64,000 nt of DNA, taken from Bacteriovoracaceae bacterium. GTDB lineage: Bacteria; Bdellovibrionota; Bacteriovoracia; Bacteriovoracales; Bacteriovoracaceae. The stretch lies in assembly GCA_018649885.1 (NCBI GenBank), contig JABIHA010000058.1:1-64000 (forward strand), given 5' to 3'. Position numbers and translations under genes: made by a program. Position 1 is the stretch's first letter. Every line of letters begins with the position of its first letter. The notes under the pieces were generated by a model. It did not search any database. It saw only the letters and a program-made list of their open reading frames with translations, and was not told the DNA's origin. This document shows positions 47,397 to 56,919 of this stretch, piece by piece.

Positions 47397-50051
47397 ATGA
47401 TGAGACACAGTTTATTGATATTTTTATGTACAGTACTGACAGTCTTTTCTTATGCTAAAAGTGAGAATACGACTCCTCAATTAAAATATCGTGTCAAAAT
47501 AAGTGACTCCTTAATGACAATTTCCCATCAGCATTATGGAACCCATCAATGCTGGAAGATTATACAAAGCGCAAATCCACAAATTAAAAACTCGAATCAA
47601 CTAGAAGTTGGAGAACAGCTCAATATTCCAGCTAACTCCTATTGTAACCACCCAAATAAACCTTCCACTAATGTTAAAAATATCGTCACCTCAAAACCCA
47701 CTATTAAAAAAAGAGTAAGCCCGGTAGTTAAGCGCAAGAAATCAGCAAAAAGAACTGAAACTGCAGGAGGTCTTGTCCTATTTAATGAAAAGGGTCAAAA
47801 AAAGAAAATCGGCAATTTGAATATTGGCAATAGGCCAAAAGGCTTTAATAAAATAGCTGTTTATGAAAATCCTAAATTAAAAAAGATGAGAGAAAGGCAA
47901 AGGTTGAGAGTGGCCCTTGCACGTAAAAAAGCAAAACAAAAAAATCTAGCTCATCAAAAAGAAATTGAACGTCAACGCAAATACAAAAAGCAAATGGAAA
48001 TTGCCAAAAAAGCAGAGAAACAAAAAAAGAAGTTAGCGGCAAAACAAAGAAAAATAGAACAACAAAAACAACGCGAATTTTTAGCTAAGAAGAAAAAGAA
48101 GGCACTACTGGCCTTAAAAAAAGAAAAAAGAAAGAGAGAAGAAGAAAAGTTCAAAAGAGAACTTGAACACCAACAAAAGCTAGCAGAAATTTCAGAAGAA
48201 GATAGGCAAAAAAAGCTTGCTTATCAAAAGAAAATGGAGATCATACGCCAGCAAGAAGAAACAATAAAGATTGCCAAAGCAAAAGAATTAAAAAGAAAAA
48301 AACAAGAAAAGAAAATAAGTGAGCTGAAGCACCAAAAAGCATTGGCCAAAATTGCGGAAAAAAAATGGCAAAAGAAGTTGGCTTATGAGAAAAAAATTGA
48401 ACAATTAAAATTACAGAAAAAAGATGAACAAATTGCAAATGAACTTAAGCGCAAAAAAGCATTGGCCAAAATTGCTGAACAAAAATGGCAAAAAAAGCTG
48501 GCTTATGAGAAGAAAATTGAACTATTAAAATCACAGAAAAAATCAGAAAATATTGCAAATGAACTTAAGCGCAAAAAAGCGCTGGCCAAAATTGACGAAG
48601 AAAAAAGGCAAAAAAAGCTGGCATATGAAAAAGAGATCGAGCGAATCAGACTGCAGAAAAAAGCGATGAAGATTGCCAAAGTAAAAGAGTTAGAAAGAAA
48701 AAATCATGAAAAGAAGTTAAATGAGCTTAAGCACAAAAAAGCACTTGCCAAGATTGCAGATGAAGCACAACAAAAAAAGATTGAATACGAAACACAAATA
48801 GACGCAATTAATAAGCAAAGAAAGCTAAAAAAGGCTGCTCTTGCTAAAGAAGAGAGAGTTGCCAAAAGAAAAGAAGAGCAAAAAATTGCAGAAGAAGAAA
48901 GACAAAAGGTATTTGAACATCAAAAAAATCTTGCTAAATTGGCCGAAGAAGCCAGAGTCAAACAAGTGTTACACAATAAAAAAATGGCAATTCTGAGAAA
49001 TCAAAAGAAACAAAAAGAAAGAGAAACAAAGAAATACGAGGCACTTGCAAAGACAGAAGAGGCAAAGAGGATAAGAGAAGAAGAGCATAAAAGTGAAAGA
49101 GAACACAAAAAATCATTAGCAAAAATATCAGAGATGGCAAGACTCAAAAAGGAAGCGGGAATTGAAAGAAAAGAACGTGAGATATTGGCAAAAAAAGAAG
49201 AAGAGAGAATAAAAGAGTTAGAATATAAAAAATCACTTGCAAAAATTGCTGAAGATGCAAGACTAAAGAAAATAGAGCAAGTTGAACAGGCCAAGATAAG
49301 ACTTCTACAGATAAAGCAAGCGGAAGCAACTCGCATAGAAAATGAGAAAATTGCCAAGAGAGAAGCGATTCAGCAAAGAAAAGAACAAAAGCTTGCAAAA
49401 GAGCTTAGTCACAAAAAGATGCTGCTAAAAGTAGCTGAGGATGCAAGACTTAAAAAGATTGAAGATCAAAAAGTTCTCGCTATGTTACTTAAACAAAACA
49501 AAAATATAGAAATATCGCAAAGAAAAGAGCATATAAAAGCACTGGAAGTTAAAAGAAAAAAAGAGTTTAAATACAAATGGGCCGTGGCGGGAGCTATTGA
49601 AGAAAAACGACTACAAACAATTGCTGAAAATTCAGAAAGAGAAAGAAAAAGAGAAATTGCACAACATCGAGAGTTAGCACAAATACAAAGAGAGATCCTT
49701 GAAACCAAAAGAAAGATAAAGCAAATCAAGACGGTCAAAGAAACCAGGGCCTTGTTAAAGCGAACATTGAGAAACTTAAATAAAAGATCTATTGCAAGCA
49801 GCGACTTGGAAGCCCCCTCATACACTATCCAATTAGCGGCCTACAGCTCACCACAAGAAGCACGCATTCTTAGTAAGAAGTTGAGCCTTTCCGGTATCAA
49901 AAATAGGGTTGTAAAATTCAATGAGAAAAACAAAAAACTATGGTACCGAGTTCGTGCTGGTCAGTTTCAGTCTATGAGTGCGGCAAAGAACTTCCTTTTA
50001 AAATCCAATATTGGATTTTTCTCTAAAGACTCCTACATTATCAAAAACTAA
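47397..50051 (+). CDS. LysM, long coiled-coil and SPOR-domain cell wall protein
   Basis: I prefer ATG 47397 (MMRHSLLIFLCTVLTVFSYA signal) over a TTG at 47373. A LysM domain follows (YRVKISDSLMTISHQHYG...NSNQLEVGEQLNIP). Then some 600 residues of Lys/Glu/Ala-rich coiled coil with 40-residue repeats (RKKALAKIA, QKKLAYEKKIE). The last 75 residues are a SPOR domain (YTIQLAAYSSPQEARILSKKL...WYRVRAGQF). LysM and SPOR both bind peptidoglycan, SPOR preferring denuded glycan at division septa. The coiled coil could span tens of nanometres if extended. Confidence 0.88.
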   Translation: MMRHSLLIFLCTVLTVFSYAKSENTTPQLKYRVKISDSLMTISHQHYGTHQCWKIIQSANPQIKNSNQLEVGEQLNIPANSYCNHPNKPSTNVKNIVTSKPTIKKRVSPVVKRKKSAKRTETAGGLVLFNEKGQKKKIGNLNIGNRPKGFNKIAVYENPKLKKMRERQRLRVALARKKAKQKNLAHQKEIERQRKYKKQMEIAKKAEKQKKKLAAKQRKIEQQKQREFLAKKKKKALLALKKEKRKREEEKFKRELEHQQKLAEISEEDRQKKLAYQKKMEIIRQQEETIKIAKAKELKRKKQEKKISELKHQKALAKIAEKKWQKKLAYEKKIEQLKLQKKDEQIANELKRKKALAKIAEQKWQKKLAYEKKIELLKSQKKSENIANELKRKKALAKIDEEKRQKKLAYEKEIERIRLQKKAMKIAKVKELERKNHEKKLNELKHKKALAKIADEAQQKKIEYETQIDAINKQRKLKKAALAKEERVAKRKEEQKIAEEERQKVFEHQKNLAKLAEEARVKQVLHNKKMAILRNQKKQKERETKKYEALAKTEEAKRIREEEHKSEREHKKSLAKISEMARLKKEAGIERKEREILAKKEEERIKELEYKKSLAKIAEDARLKKIEQVEQAKIRLLQIKQAEATRIENEKIAKREAIQQRKEQKLAKELSHKKMLLKVAEDARLKKIEDQKVLAMLLKQNKNIEISQRKEHIKALEVKRKKEFKYKWAVAGAIEEKRLQTIAENSERERKREIAQHRELAQIQREILETKRKIKQIKTVKETRALLKRTLRNLNKRSIASSDLEAPSYTIQLAAYSSPQEARILSKKLSLSGIKNRVVKFNEKNKKLWYRVRAGQFQSMSAAKNFLLKSNIGFFSKDSYIIKN
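48321..48680 (+). repeat. Three 120-bp near-identical coding repeats (40 residues each)
   Basis: GCGCAAAAAAGCATTGGCCA-type blocks recur at exactly 120-bp spacing (cores ATTGGCCAAA at 48341 and 48461, then CTGGCCAAA at 48582), preserving frame. Less similar copies continue before and after within the coiled coil. Confidence 0.85.
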
Positions 50052-50226
50052 ATATACCTCTCAGGCCAAATAGAATTAGTCGATTCTATAGGTATTTAAA
50101 ATTATTTAGAAGTATTAATTTATCCTTATTTGCAAACATAGGTTGCCACCTTTGATAAATAGGCACCAAAGCACTCACTTGTAATCTCTCAAATTCCAAT
50201 CACTTATATTTTTTTATTAATCCACC

Positions 50227-50276
50227 ACTCCCCTGTATTAGTATGTATTAAACTCCCCTGTATTAGTATGTATTAA
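50227..50276 (+). repeat. Perfect 25-bp tandem duplication upstream of the Ig/propeller lipoprotein
   Basis: ACTCCCCTGTATTAGTATGT plus ATTAA, twice in direct contact. It ends 17 bases before the lipoprotein ATG, so it sits in its promoter or leader. Confidence 0.95.
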
Positions 50277-50292
50277 AAGGACATGAGATTAT

Positions 50293-53200
50293 ATGAATCT
50301 AGTGAGACTTACTCTCATGAGCATGATGCTCCTATTTTATTCATGCATAATTAAGGATGGTTACAAAGACATTACGGGAGGCGGAAGCACCTCTTCAAGC
50401 TCAAGCGCTCTTCTATCAGGATCAATTTCACCTTTTTCTGGGCTCATTGCCCACAAATCTCACCCTCTAAATCCTTTTAGTTCTGCATGGGCTGCAACTT
50501 GCGCTGGAGTAGTTGAAGCAAAGCTTTATTTGCTCGATTCAAACGGACAAGCAACTGGTAGTGCTCTAGCAACTTCGAGCGTTGGATCAGATGCAGCGTA
50601 TAGTTTTGATTTTACTTCTCTGGGAATTACTGTTGGTTCAAAAGTTACTCACGTAGTTGAAGTTACTGGCTGTACTGAAGTTCTCTCACTTCCTGTAACT
50701 GGTACAGGATCAAATAATATTGACTACACAACAACCCTTATGAGTTTTTCAGGTGGAACCATCAACCTCAAAAATGTAGATACCTCTTCCCTAAAAACCT
50801 TTATGGGAAATGTCTCAGGTGCCACCCTTACTGGTGTATATAATAATATCAATGGAGACGCAGGCCTCAGTGCAAGCTTTTTATCCGTTTTTGGACAGGC
50901 CCACACAAAAATTTTAAACGCTCCTCCCAAATTAAATTCTGTTACCATTCCAACCACCATTGCAGAGGGAACACTATCTGCTTTCCAGGCAAGTGCCTTT
51001 CACTTTGCAGGTGGCTATGATCTCAAGTACCGGTGGGTTCTCGATGGAAGTACTGTATCAAATGCTGCCACTTGGAACTGGACTCCAGGAAAGAACCAAC
51101 AGGGCGCACATACAGTTCAGCTCTTTATGGGCCAAAATAATGATGGAGGTGATGTTGATATAGCAAAAGATCATCTCATTAAGGCCTTTTCTGTCACAGT
51201 CGCAGATACTTTTCCTGCAACTTCTCCAACACTTAGCTTGACTACTCCCGCCTCATCTCCTGTTACTGTAGACAACTTAACTCTCAATATTGCAACTGGT
51301 GCAGCTCTTGTAAACTGCGCGACTTTTACCAGTCTTGCTATAACAGAAAATGATGCGACTACTCCAGCAGCTGGCGCCTTTACTATTACTTGCTCTACTA
51401 ACACAAACCAGTCCCTCGCCCACACATTAACTGATACCAGCGAAGGAACTAAAAACTTTCGGCTTTGGGCAATAGATGCAGCTGGCAATATTTCAAGTTC
51501 AGCTAGCACTTTAAATATAGTCAAAGACACAGCAAATCCTGTTTCATCACTAACAACTCCTACTGGCCCACTAAAAGGTGGATCAACTGAAACAATTTCA
51601 CTTGCTGGAACCGATACCGGTGGCAGCGGTGTTGCCCAAATTGCACTTCATTATGCAAGTGACGGATCAACTTTTGCTCTTGTAACAAGTGGAATATCAA
51701 CAAGTGCCACGAGCTATAACTGGACCGTCCCCAGTGATGATGTCGTAACGGCTAAGCTAAAAGTCATTGTCACTGACGCCGGCGGAAATACACATCAAAC
51801 GATTTCATCGGCCTTTACAATTGATTCAACTGGTCCTGGTGCTCCTTCTTCAACAATGGTAAATAGTGCATACACCACGGCGGCAAGTGCAACCTTCACC
51901 ATCACCAGTTGTGCTGACAGATCCGCAATTTTTGTCAAAAGTACTGCAGGTGCCCCACTAGACTCAGATGCTGGTTGGCAAACATGTGCTACTACTGCTG
52001 GGGCCATAAGCTATACACTAGCAACAGAAACTTCATACACCTTAAGGGTGTGGGCCAAAGATGCCCTAGGAAATGTTTCTGCAACTTCAACCGATCACAG
52101 CGTAACCAAAGATAATACTAGTCCCGCAGTCTCAGTAACCGGCCCAAGTGCCACAGCAAGTAGTGGTCAAGGAAATATCACTATCACCTGGACTGCAACA
52201 GATACCAATATAGCGACCAACCCAATCTCTCTAGATTACTCTGCTAACGGAGGAACTAGCTGGACTTCAATAGCCACTGGTGAAGCAAATGACGGCACCT
52301 ATACTTGGGCCTCTCCTGGATTTGATGGAACAAGCTACCGAGTGAGAGTTACCGCTATCGATCAAGCATCACTCACTACCACCTCAGAGCAGTCTTCCAA
52401 CTGGACAATGGATTCAACTGACCCTGCAGCCGTGGCAGCCTCTTTTGTCATCAATGGCGGCAGTGCTACAACCAATACAAATTTTATCAATGCAGCTTTT
52501 AATGTTACAGATGCTCTCACGACTGCCACTGCTTTTTGTCTTCAAGAAAATTCAACCACTCCCCCCTCTTCGGGTGATAGTTGTTGGATTCCCTTTTCAA
52601 CAATTTCGGTCACACCTTCAAGTAATGTGGCTGTGACAACTTATGGTCATCAGCTCCCCTTTGCTAACGGGGGATACGCAGTCTATTTATTTATTAAAGA
52701 CGGTGTGGGAAATATTTCTGATCTCACAAATACTGGTGCTGGAACTGATGGACAAGATAAAGATAGTGTTACCTACACTCCAGGGAATGCACCTGTTGTT
52801 CAGGATATTCTTGCAACGGGCGCCGATGCTCCTACAAACCCTCCAACCTCAGGTGAAAAGACAGTTACCTCAGGTTCTGATCTCTATATCAAATGGAATG
52901 CCAGTGATGTGGAAGACGCCGACTCTACACTCACAATAAATCTATACTACACCACTGATGACTCTACTTGGACCAGTATTGCAGCAGGACTAACGAACGC
53001 CCAAAATGGTACTTGTACAGTTAACCATGGTTCAACAACTGCCGATGACAATGCTACTGGTTGCTACAAATGGACAACTGGCTCCCCTACTTCTTCTTAC
53101 TATCGTGTAAAAGTCGAAGTGGCCGATTCAGCTTCTTCATTAAACTACGCAACTTCTGATTCAATTAACGTGCCATTTTTAAGAACTATTGCTGGCAAAA

Positions 53201-55356
53201 CCGGTGATGGTATTGGAGCAAGTGCAACTTCAGCAGTTGTTGGAACTGGGAATCCCGGTATAACAGCTCCTGATGTAAGATCATTTGTTGTCAGAGGTGA
53301 TGGCACCGTTTATTTTCGTGATATAAGTAAAGGGATTTTAAAAGTTGACCCCATTACGGGAATATTATCAGTGTATATTCCCTATACTGGTACCTACTCA
53401 GGAGAAGGTGGCGCGCCTACAAGTGCTACGCTTAATTACGTGGAAGGCATTGTACTCGATTATAATGATGATCTATACATAAGAATGACGGACCGGATTT
53501 TAAAGGTTGATTTTACTGCAAATACTATCTCAACTTGGATTGGTGGTGGCTCTGATTACAGTGACACAATTGTCACTCCAACAAACCTTGCCTTTACTGC
53601 TCCTCCAGCTACAGCTGCTTACCGCTCTTATGTTGATCATGACCCTTTCTTTTTTACTCCCAACGGTGATTTTTATTTTGCCTCTGAGAGAATTCTAGCT
53701 TTTGGTACTTATGACGGAGCAGGAGGAACTAGTAATAATAAATCTAGAATAAGAAAGTTTGTTGCCAGCAGCGGACAAGTTGCTTCAATTGATCCGGGAG
53801 GTACAGGTATCGCCGGACTACCAACACAAGATTTATCAAAATGTAGTCTTTTTAATTTTGCTGTTAAGTTTGACCTATCAACTTCTGCCTTTACAAGTGC
53901 CATCACAATGGCGACAGGGAGGCCTAGTCTTGGAGGAGAATCAGCTACAGGGTGTGAGACCAACGTTTTGCCAGCTTACACCGCAACTCTAAACCCAACA
54001 ACCTTTCAAAGTCTGGGCTCTGCGAATGCCTTTACACACCCCGCGGTGTCCACATGGTGGCAATGGGGTAGCCGCTTTGTACAGGGTATGAATGGAGAGC
54101 TATATATGCTGATGCGTGAGACCTCAACGGTTTACCAATATAATTCTTCAACCAAATCATTTGACATAATAATTGGTACTGGAAGCAGAGGAACTTGTGC
54201 AGATGGAACAGCTGCCACCAGCTGTACTGTAGACCCTTGGGATTTATTCGTTTCTTCTGCCGGTACAATTTACCTTCTCGATAACGGTGTTATTAGAACC
54301 ATCGACTCTAGTGGAAATCTTCAAACAATTTTTTTCCAATCAAAATTTTATGGTGATGGTGGAGTTGCAACTAATGCCCGCCTCAATCAAGTACAAAATA
54401 TTAAACTGTGGAGAGACGGCTCCACAGACAAAGTTGTCGCCTACGATGTAGGTGAATTTAGATTTAGAGAATTTGCTGTGGATGGAAATATTAATACCAT
54501 TGTTGGAAATGGTGATAGCTATGGAAAACACAGCCTTGGCTCATCCATTTTAGGTAAGCACTATGCTGTATCTTATGGCCAACCCATGCCTAATTTTGGT
54601 CTAGATAGTTCAGGGAATCTTTATCTTCCTATAAACGATTACGTTGTCAAAACCAATAGAACTTCAGGGCTATGGGAAAGCTGGCTTGGTAACCCGACAA
54701 GCGGTACCACCTATTCACTTGCCGATGGAACAAATGATGTCGATATTGAATCGGGTTACTTCCCTCAATTCATTGGTAATAACGGTACCGATTTTCTTGT
54801 CACTAAAGGGACTTACAATGGCACAAGTTTTCCCGATAACACTGTTTTAAAAACCTATAATATCACCACCGCTACTCAGGGGCATGTCGCAGGGATCGTT
54901 GGTACCAGCCAATACGCAAATCTTTTCAATTGCGCAAATGGCGCTGCTTATTCAACATGTGATTTTGCTACACTATCAGCCACTTTAGCAATGTATTGGC
55001 CATGGGATAGTAACAATAGTCGTTTTATTGGAGCTCAAAATGGCAAAAAAGATCTCTATGCTGTTGCAGCTGGTGGAACAAAAACTGTGATCGCCTCAGT
55101 TGCCCAAAATATACATGGACTAGCTTATAATACGACAGCAGATATCATTTACTACTGTAGTACGGATACTGGTAGAATTTATCAATACAATGTTGGCACC
55201 ACAACGGAAACTGCACTCAATTGGCCAATAACCTCTATGGCATGCACCAGAAATAATTTGATTTATAATCCCAATGGAGATGGAGGCAATGGCTCACTTA
55301 TTTTTGTCTATACATTGAACAATCAGCAGGCCATTGGCGAATATCTCAATCCTTAA
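50293..55356 (+). CDS. Large surface lipoprotein with Ig-like repeats and NHL-like propeller
   Basis: 1687 residues with lipobox LLFYSC (C18). Residues about 310-980 hold at least five Ig-like modules joined by D-x-T-x-P linkers (VKDTANPVSS, IDSTGPGAPSS, KDNTSPAVS, MDSTDPAAVAA), with paired Cys. The C-terminal 700 residues have NHL/SMP-30-like propeller blades (GDGTVYFRDISKGILKVDPITG, NDDLYIRMTDRILKVD, AGTIYLLDNGVIRTID). An anchored adhesin or sensor outside the cell is likely; the ligand is unknown. It overlaps the convergent LysR gene by 11 bp. Confidence 0.85.
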   Translation: MNLVRLTLMSMMLLFYSCIIKDGYKDITGGGSTSSSSSALLSGSISPFSGLIAHKSHPLNPFSSAWAATCAGVVEAKLYLLDSNGQATGSALATSSVGSDAAYSFDFTSLGITVGSKVTHVVEVTGCTEVLSLPVTGTGSNNIDYTTTLMSFSGGTINLKNVDTSSLKTFMGNVSGATLTGVYNNINGDAGLSASFLSVFGQAHTKILNAPPKLNSVTIPTTIAEGTLSAFQASAFHFAGGYDLKYRWVLDGSTVSNAATWNWTPGKNQQGAHTVQLFMGQNNDGGDVDIAKDHLIKAFSVTVADTFPATSPTLSLTTPASSPVTVDNLTLNIATGAALVNCATFTSLAITENDATTPAAGAFTITCSTNTNQSLAHTLTDTSEGTKNFRLWAIDAAGNISSSASTLNIVKDTANPVSSLTTPTGPLKGGSTETISLAGTDTGGSGVAQIALHYASDGSTFALVTSGISTSATSYNWTVPSDDVVTAKLKVIVTDAGGNTHQTISSAFTIDSTGPGAPSSTMVNSAYTTAASATFTITSCADRSAIFVKSTAGAPLDSDAGWQTCATTAGAISYTLATETSYTLRVWAKDALGNVSATSTDHSVTKDNTSPAVSVTGPSATASSGQGNITITWTATDTNIATNPISLDYSANGGTSWTSIATGEANDGTYTWASPGFDGTSYRVRVTAIDQASLTTTSEQSSNWTMDSTDPAAVAASFVINGGSATTNTNFINAAFNVTDALTTATAFCLQENSTTPPSSGDSCWIPFSTISVTPSSNVAVTTYGHQLPFANGGYAVYLFIKDGVGNISDLTNTGAGTDGQDKDSVTYTPGNAPVVQDILATGADAPTNPPTSGEKTVTSGSDLYIKWNASDVEDADSTLTINLYYTTDDSTWTSIAAGLTNAQNGTCTVNHGSTTADDNATGCYKWTTGSPTSSYYRVKVEVADSASSLNYATSDSINVPFLRTIAGKTGDGIGASATSAVVGTGNPGITAPDVRSFVVRGDGTVYFRDISKGILKVDPITGILSVYIPYTGTYSGEGGAPTSATLNYVEGIVLDYNDDLYIRMTDRILKVDFTANTISTWIGGGSDYSDTIVTPTNLAFTAPPATAAYRSYVDHDPFFFTPNGDFYFASERILAFGTYDGAGGTSNNKSRIRKFVASSGQVASIDPGGTGIAGLPTQDLSKCSLFNFAVKFDLSTSAFTSAITMATGRPSLGGESATGCETNVLPAYTATLNPTTFQSLGSANAFTHPAVSTWWQWGSRFVQGMNGELYMLMRETSTVYQYNSSTKSFDIIIGTGSRGTCADGTAATSCTVDPWDLFVSSAGTIYLLDNGVIRTIDSSGNLQTIFFQSKFYGDGGVATNARLNQVQNIKLWRDGSTDKVVAYDVGEFRFREFAVDGNINTIVGNGDSYGKHSLGSSILGKHYAVSYGQPMPNFGLDSSGNLYLPINDYVVKTNRTSGLWESWLGNPTSGTTYSLADGTNDVDIESGYFPQFIGNNGTDFLVTKGTYNGTSFPDNTVLKTYNITTATQGHVAGIVGTSQYANLFNCANGAAYSTCDFATLSATLAMYWPWDSNNSRFIGAQNGKKDLYAVAAGGTKTVIASVAQNIHGLAYNTTADIIYYCSTDTGRIYQYNVGTTTETALNWPITSMACTRNNLIYNPNGDGGNGSLIFVYTLNNQQAIGEYLNP

Positions 55357-56251
55357 AATCTAATGTAAATCTCTCATGCAAAAAATCAACAAGACCCTTA
55401 AGCCTTGCAGGCATATACTGTTTGTCATAATAAAGTAAGTGAATAGGAACCCTATAAGGGGCCCACTTGTCTAAGACTTCAACTAGCACTCCACTGGCCA
55501 CTTCCTCCCTACAGTAAACTTCAGGAAGCCTTACAACACCTAGTCCTTTTAAGGCGGCATTCTTTAATGCGCGGCCATTTTTACAAGAATATTTTCCTGA
55601 AACGCTAACTTCTTTAATCGTTTTTTGGTTTTTGCGATTGGTAAAAGACCAAGTTGAAATACTTCCAGTGAGACAATTATGCTTTTTTAAATCCTTTGGA
55701 CAATCTAGAGCTGGCGCGGAAGATAGATAGTCCTTACTGGCCAAAACACTCATGCAGGCAAATCCTAGTCCTCTTGCCATAAACTCTGAATCTTCTAATT
55801 TCCCCAAACGCACAATAAGGTCATACTTGTCTTTAACCAAGTCAACCCGAGAGCTATTGAAGTCTATCTCAAGTTCAACTTCCCTATGGAGGGCCGCAAA
55901 ATCAGCAAGAAGCGGAGCTATTATATCTTCACCAATAATACCTCCCACACAATTTATTAAAATCTTTCCCTTCATTTCTTCTGAGTTGTCCAAAACCTCT
56001 TCGACGGCGCCAGCAATGCCTCCAAGGGCCTCTTTGCAACGCCTATAGAATTTATGCCCATCCGCAGTCAGACTGAGTGACCTTGTAGTTCGAATTACCA
56101 ATTGAACTGACAGCTCGCTTTCCAAGTTCTTTAATTGCTTAGATAGATGACCCCTGGAAACACCCAAGGCCTGGGCTGCTTTAGTAAAACTTCCATAATT
56201 TCCGATAGTTACAAAGGATTTGATATCCTCTAGCTTAAGATTATTACTCAT
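55346..56251 (-). CDS. LysR-family transcription regulator
   Basis: Taken from MSNNLKLEDIKSF (56251); an earlier in-frame ATG adds ten residues. 301 residues, typical length. The HTH is SFTKAAQALGVSRGHLSKQLKNLESEL, followed by a type-2 periplasmic-binding-like effector domain (GKILINCVGGIIGEDIIAPLLADF). LysR regulators often control a divergent gene; here that is the secreted DUF952 gene at 56346. Effector unknown. Confidence 0.88.
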   Translation of the reverse strand: MSNNLKLEDIKSFVTIGNYGSFTKAAQALGVSRGHLSKQLKNLESELSVQLVIRTTRSLSLTADGHKFYRRCKEALGGIAGAVEEVLDNSEEMKGKILINCVGGIIGEDIIAPLLADFAALHREVELEIDFNSSRVDLVKDKYDLIVRLGKLEDSEFMARGLGFACMSVLASKDYLSSAPALDCPKDLKKHNCLTGSISTWSFTNRKNQKTIKEVSVSGKYSCKNGRALKNAALKGLGVVRLPEVYCREEVASGVLVEVLDKWAPYRVPIHLLYYDKQYMPARLKGLVDFLHERFTLDFKD

Positions 56252-56345
56252 ATAGAAACTATTATTTTCATTATAGGTCATTTACGCACAATACTTCTAA
56301 GCTTAAAAACAATCAACCAAATTTAACAAACCCAAAGGAATTAAC

Positions 56346-56759
56346 ATGAAAATTTTAATCACTCTTTGCATCACCTTAGTATCCTCACTCAGTTACGCTG
56401 GAGGAAAATACAGCTCAAAAAACTTTGTCATCTGTGCCATCACAAACACAAGCTGGACTCAATTTTCGAAAACAGGAATCTATAGTCCTGATTCACTCTC
56501 CGAAGAAGGCTTTATCCATTTCTCAAAACCAGATCAGTTGAAATATGTCATGAATAAGTATTTAACAGCTGATTCCTACGTGCTCGCCATTTCGAGTAAG
56601 GGTAAACTAGGCAAAGGGCTTGTATATGAAAGTACCGGTGCCTTGGCCTTTTATCCTCACCTTTACCGACCTCTGCTGTTTGAAGAGTTAATCACCACCA
56701 TAAGTATTGTAAGAAACCATGATGGTACATTTAGTTTGCCTGAAGAATTTAGATTATAG
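56346..56759 (+). CDS. Secreted DUF952 protein
   Basis: 137 residues. A signal peptide (MKILITLCITLVSSLSYA) is fused to a DUF952 domain: W-x-x-F-S-K-x-G-I-Y-S-P, EEGFIHFSKPDQL, YESTGALAFYPHLYRPLLFEEL. DUF952 proteins are normally cytoplasmic and about 110 residues; export is unusual. AAGGAA before the ATG is the ribosome binding site. Divergent from the LysR gene, 94 bp away. Confidence 0.8.
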   Translation: MKILITLCITLVSSLSYAGGKYSSKNFVICAITNTSWTQFSKTGIYSPDSLSEEGFIHFSKPDQLKYVMNKYLTADSYVLAISSKGKLGKGLVYESTGALAFYPHLYRPLLFEELITTISIVRNHDGTFSLPEEFRL

Positions 56760-56919
56760 GCAGGCAACGGGGGGCATCCCACAAAGCGAAGTCCCCTCTT
56801 CTAAACGCGATGTGCGTCATTAAAATGCTATGACTAACCCTTCAAAATAATTAAGAGGAGCATTACGCCCAGCTAAGTTTTCTGGAACTTCCAAATGAGA
56901 CATGTTAACAATCTAGCCC

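Noticed and set aside
48241-49825. Long minus-strand frames opposite the coiled-coil gene
   Set aside because: They are Phe/Leu/Ser-rich shadows of Lys/Glu codons.
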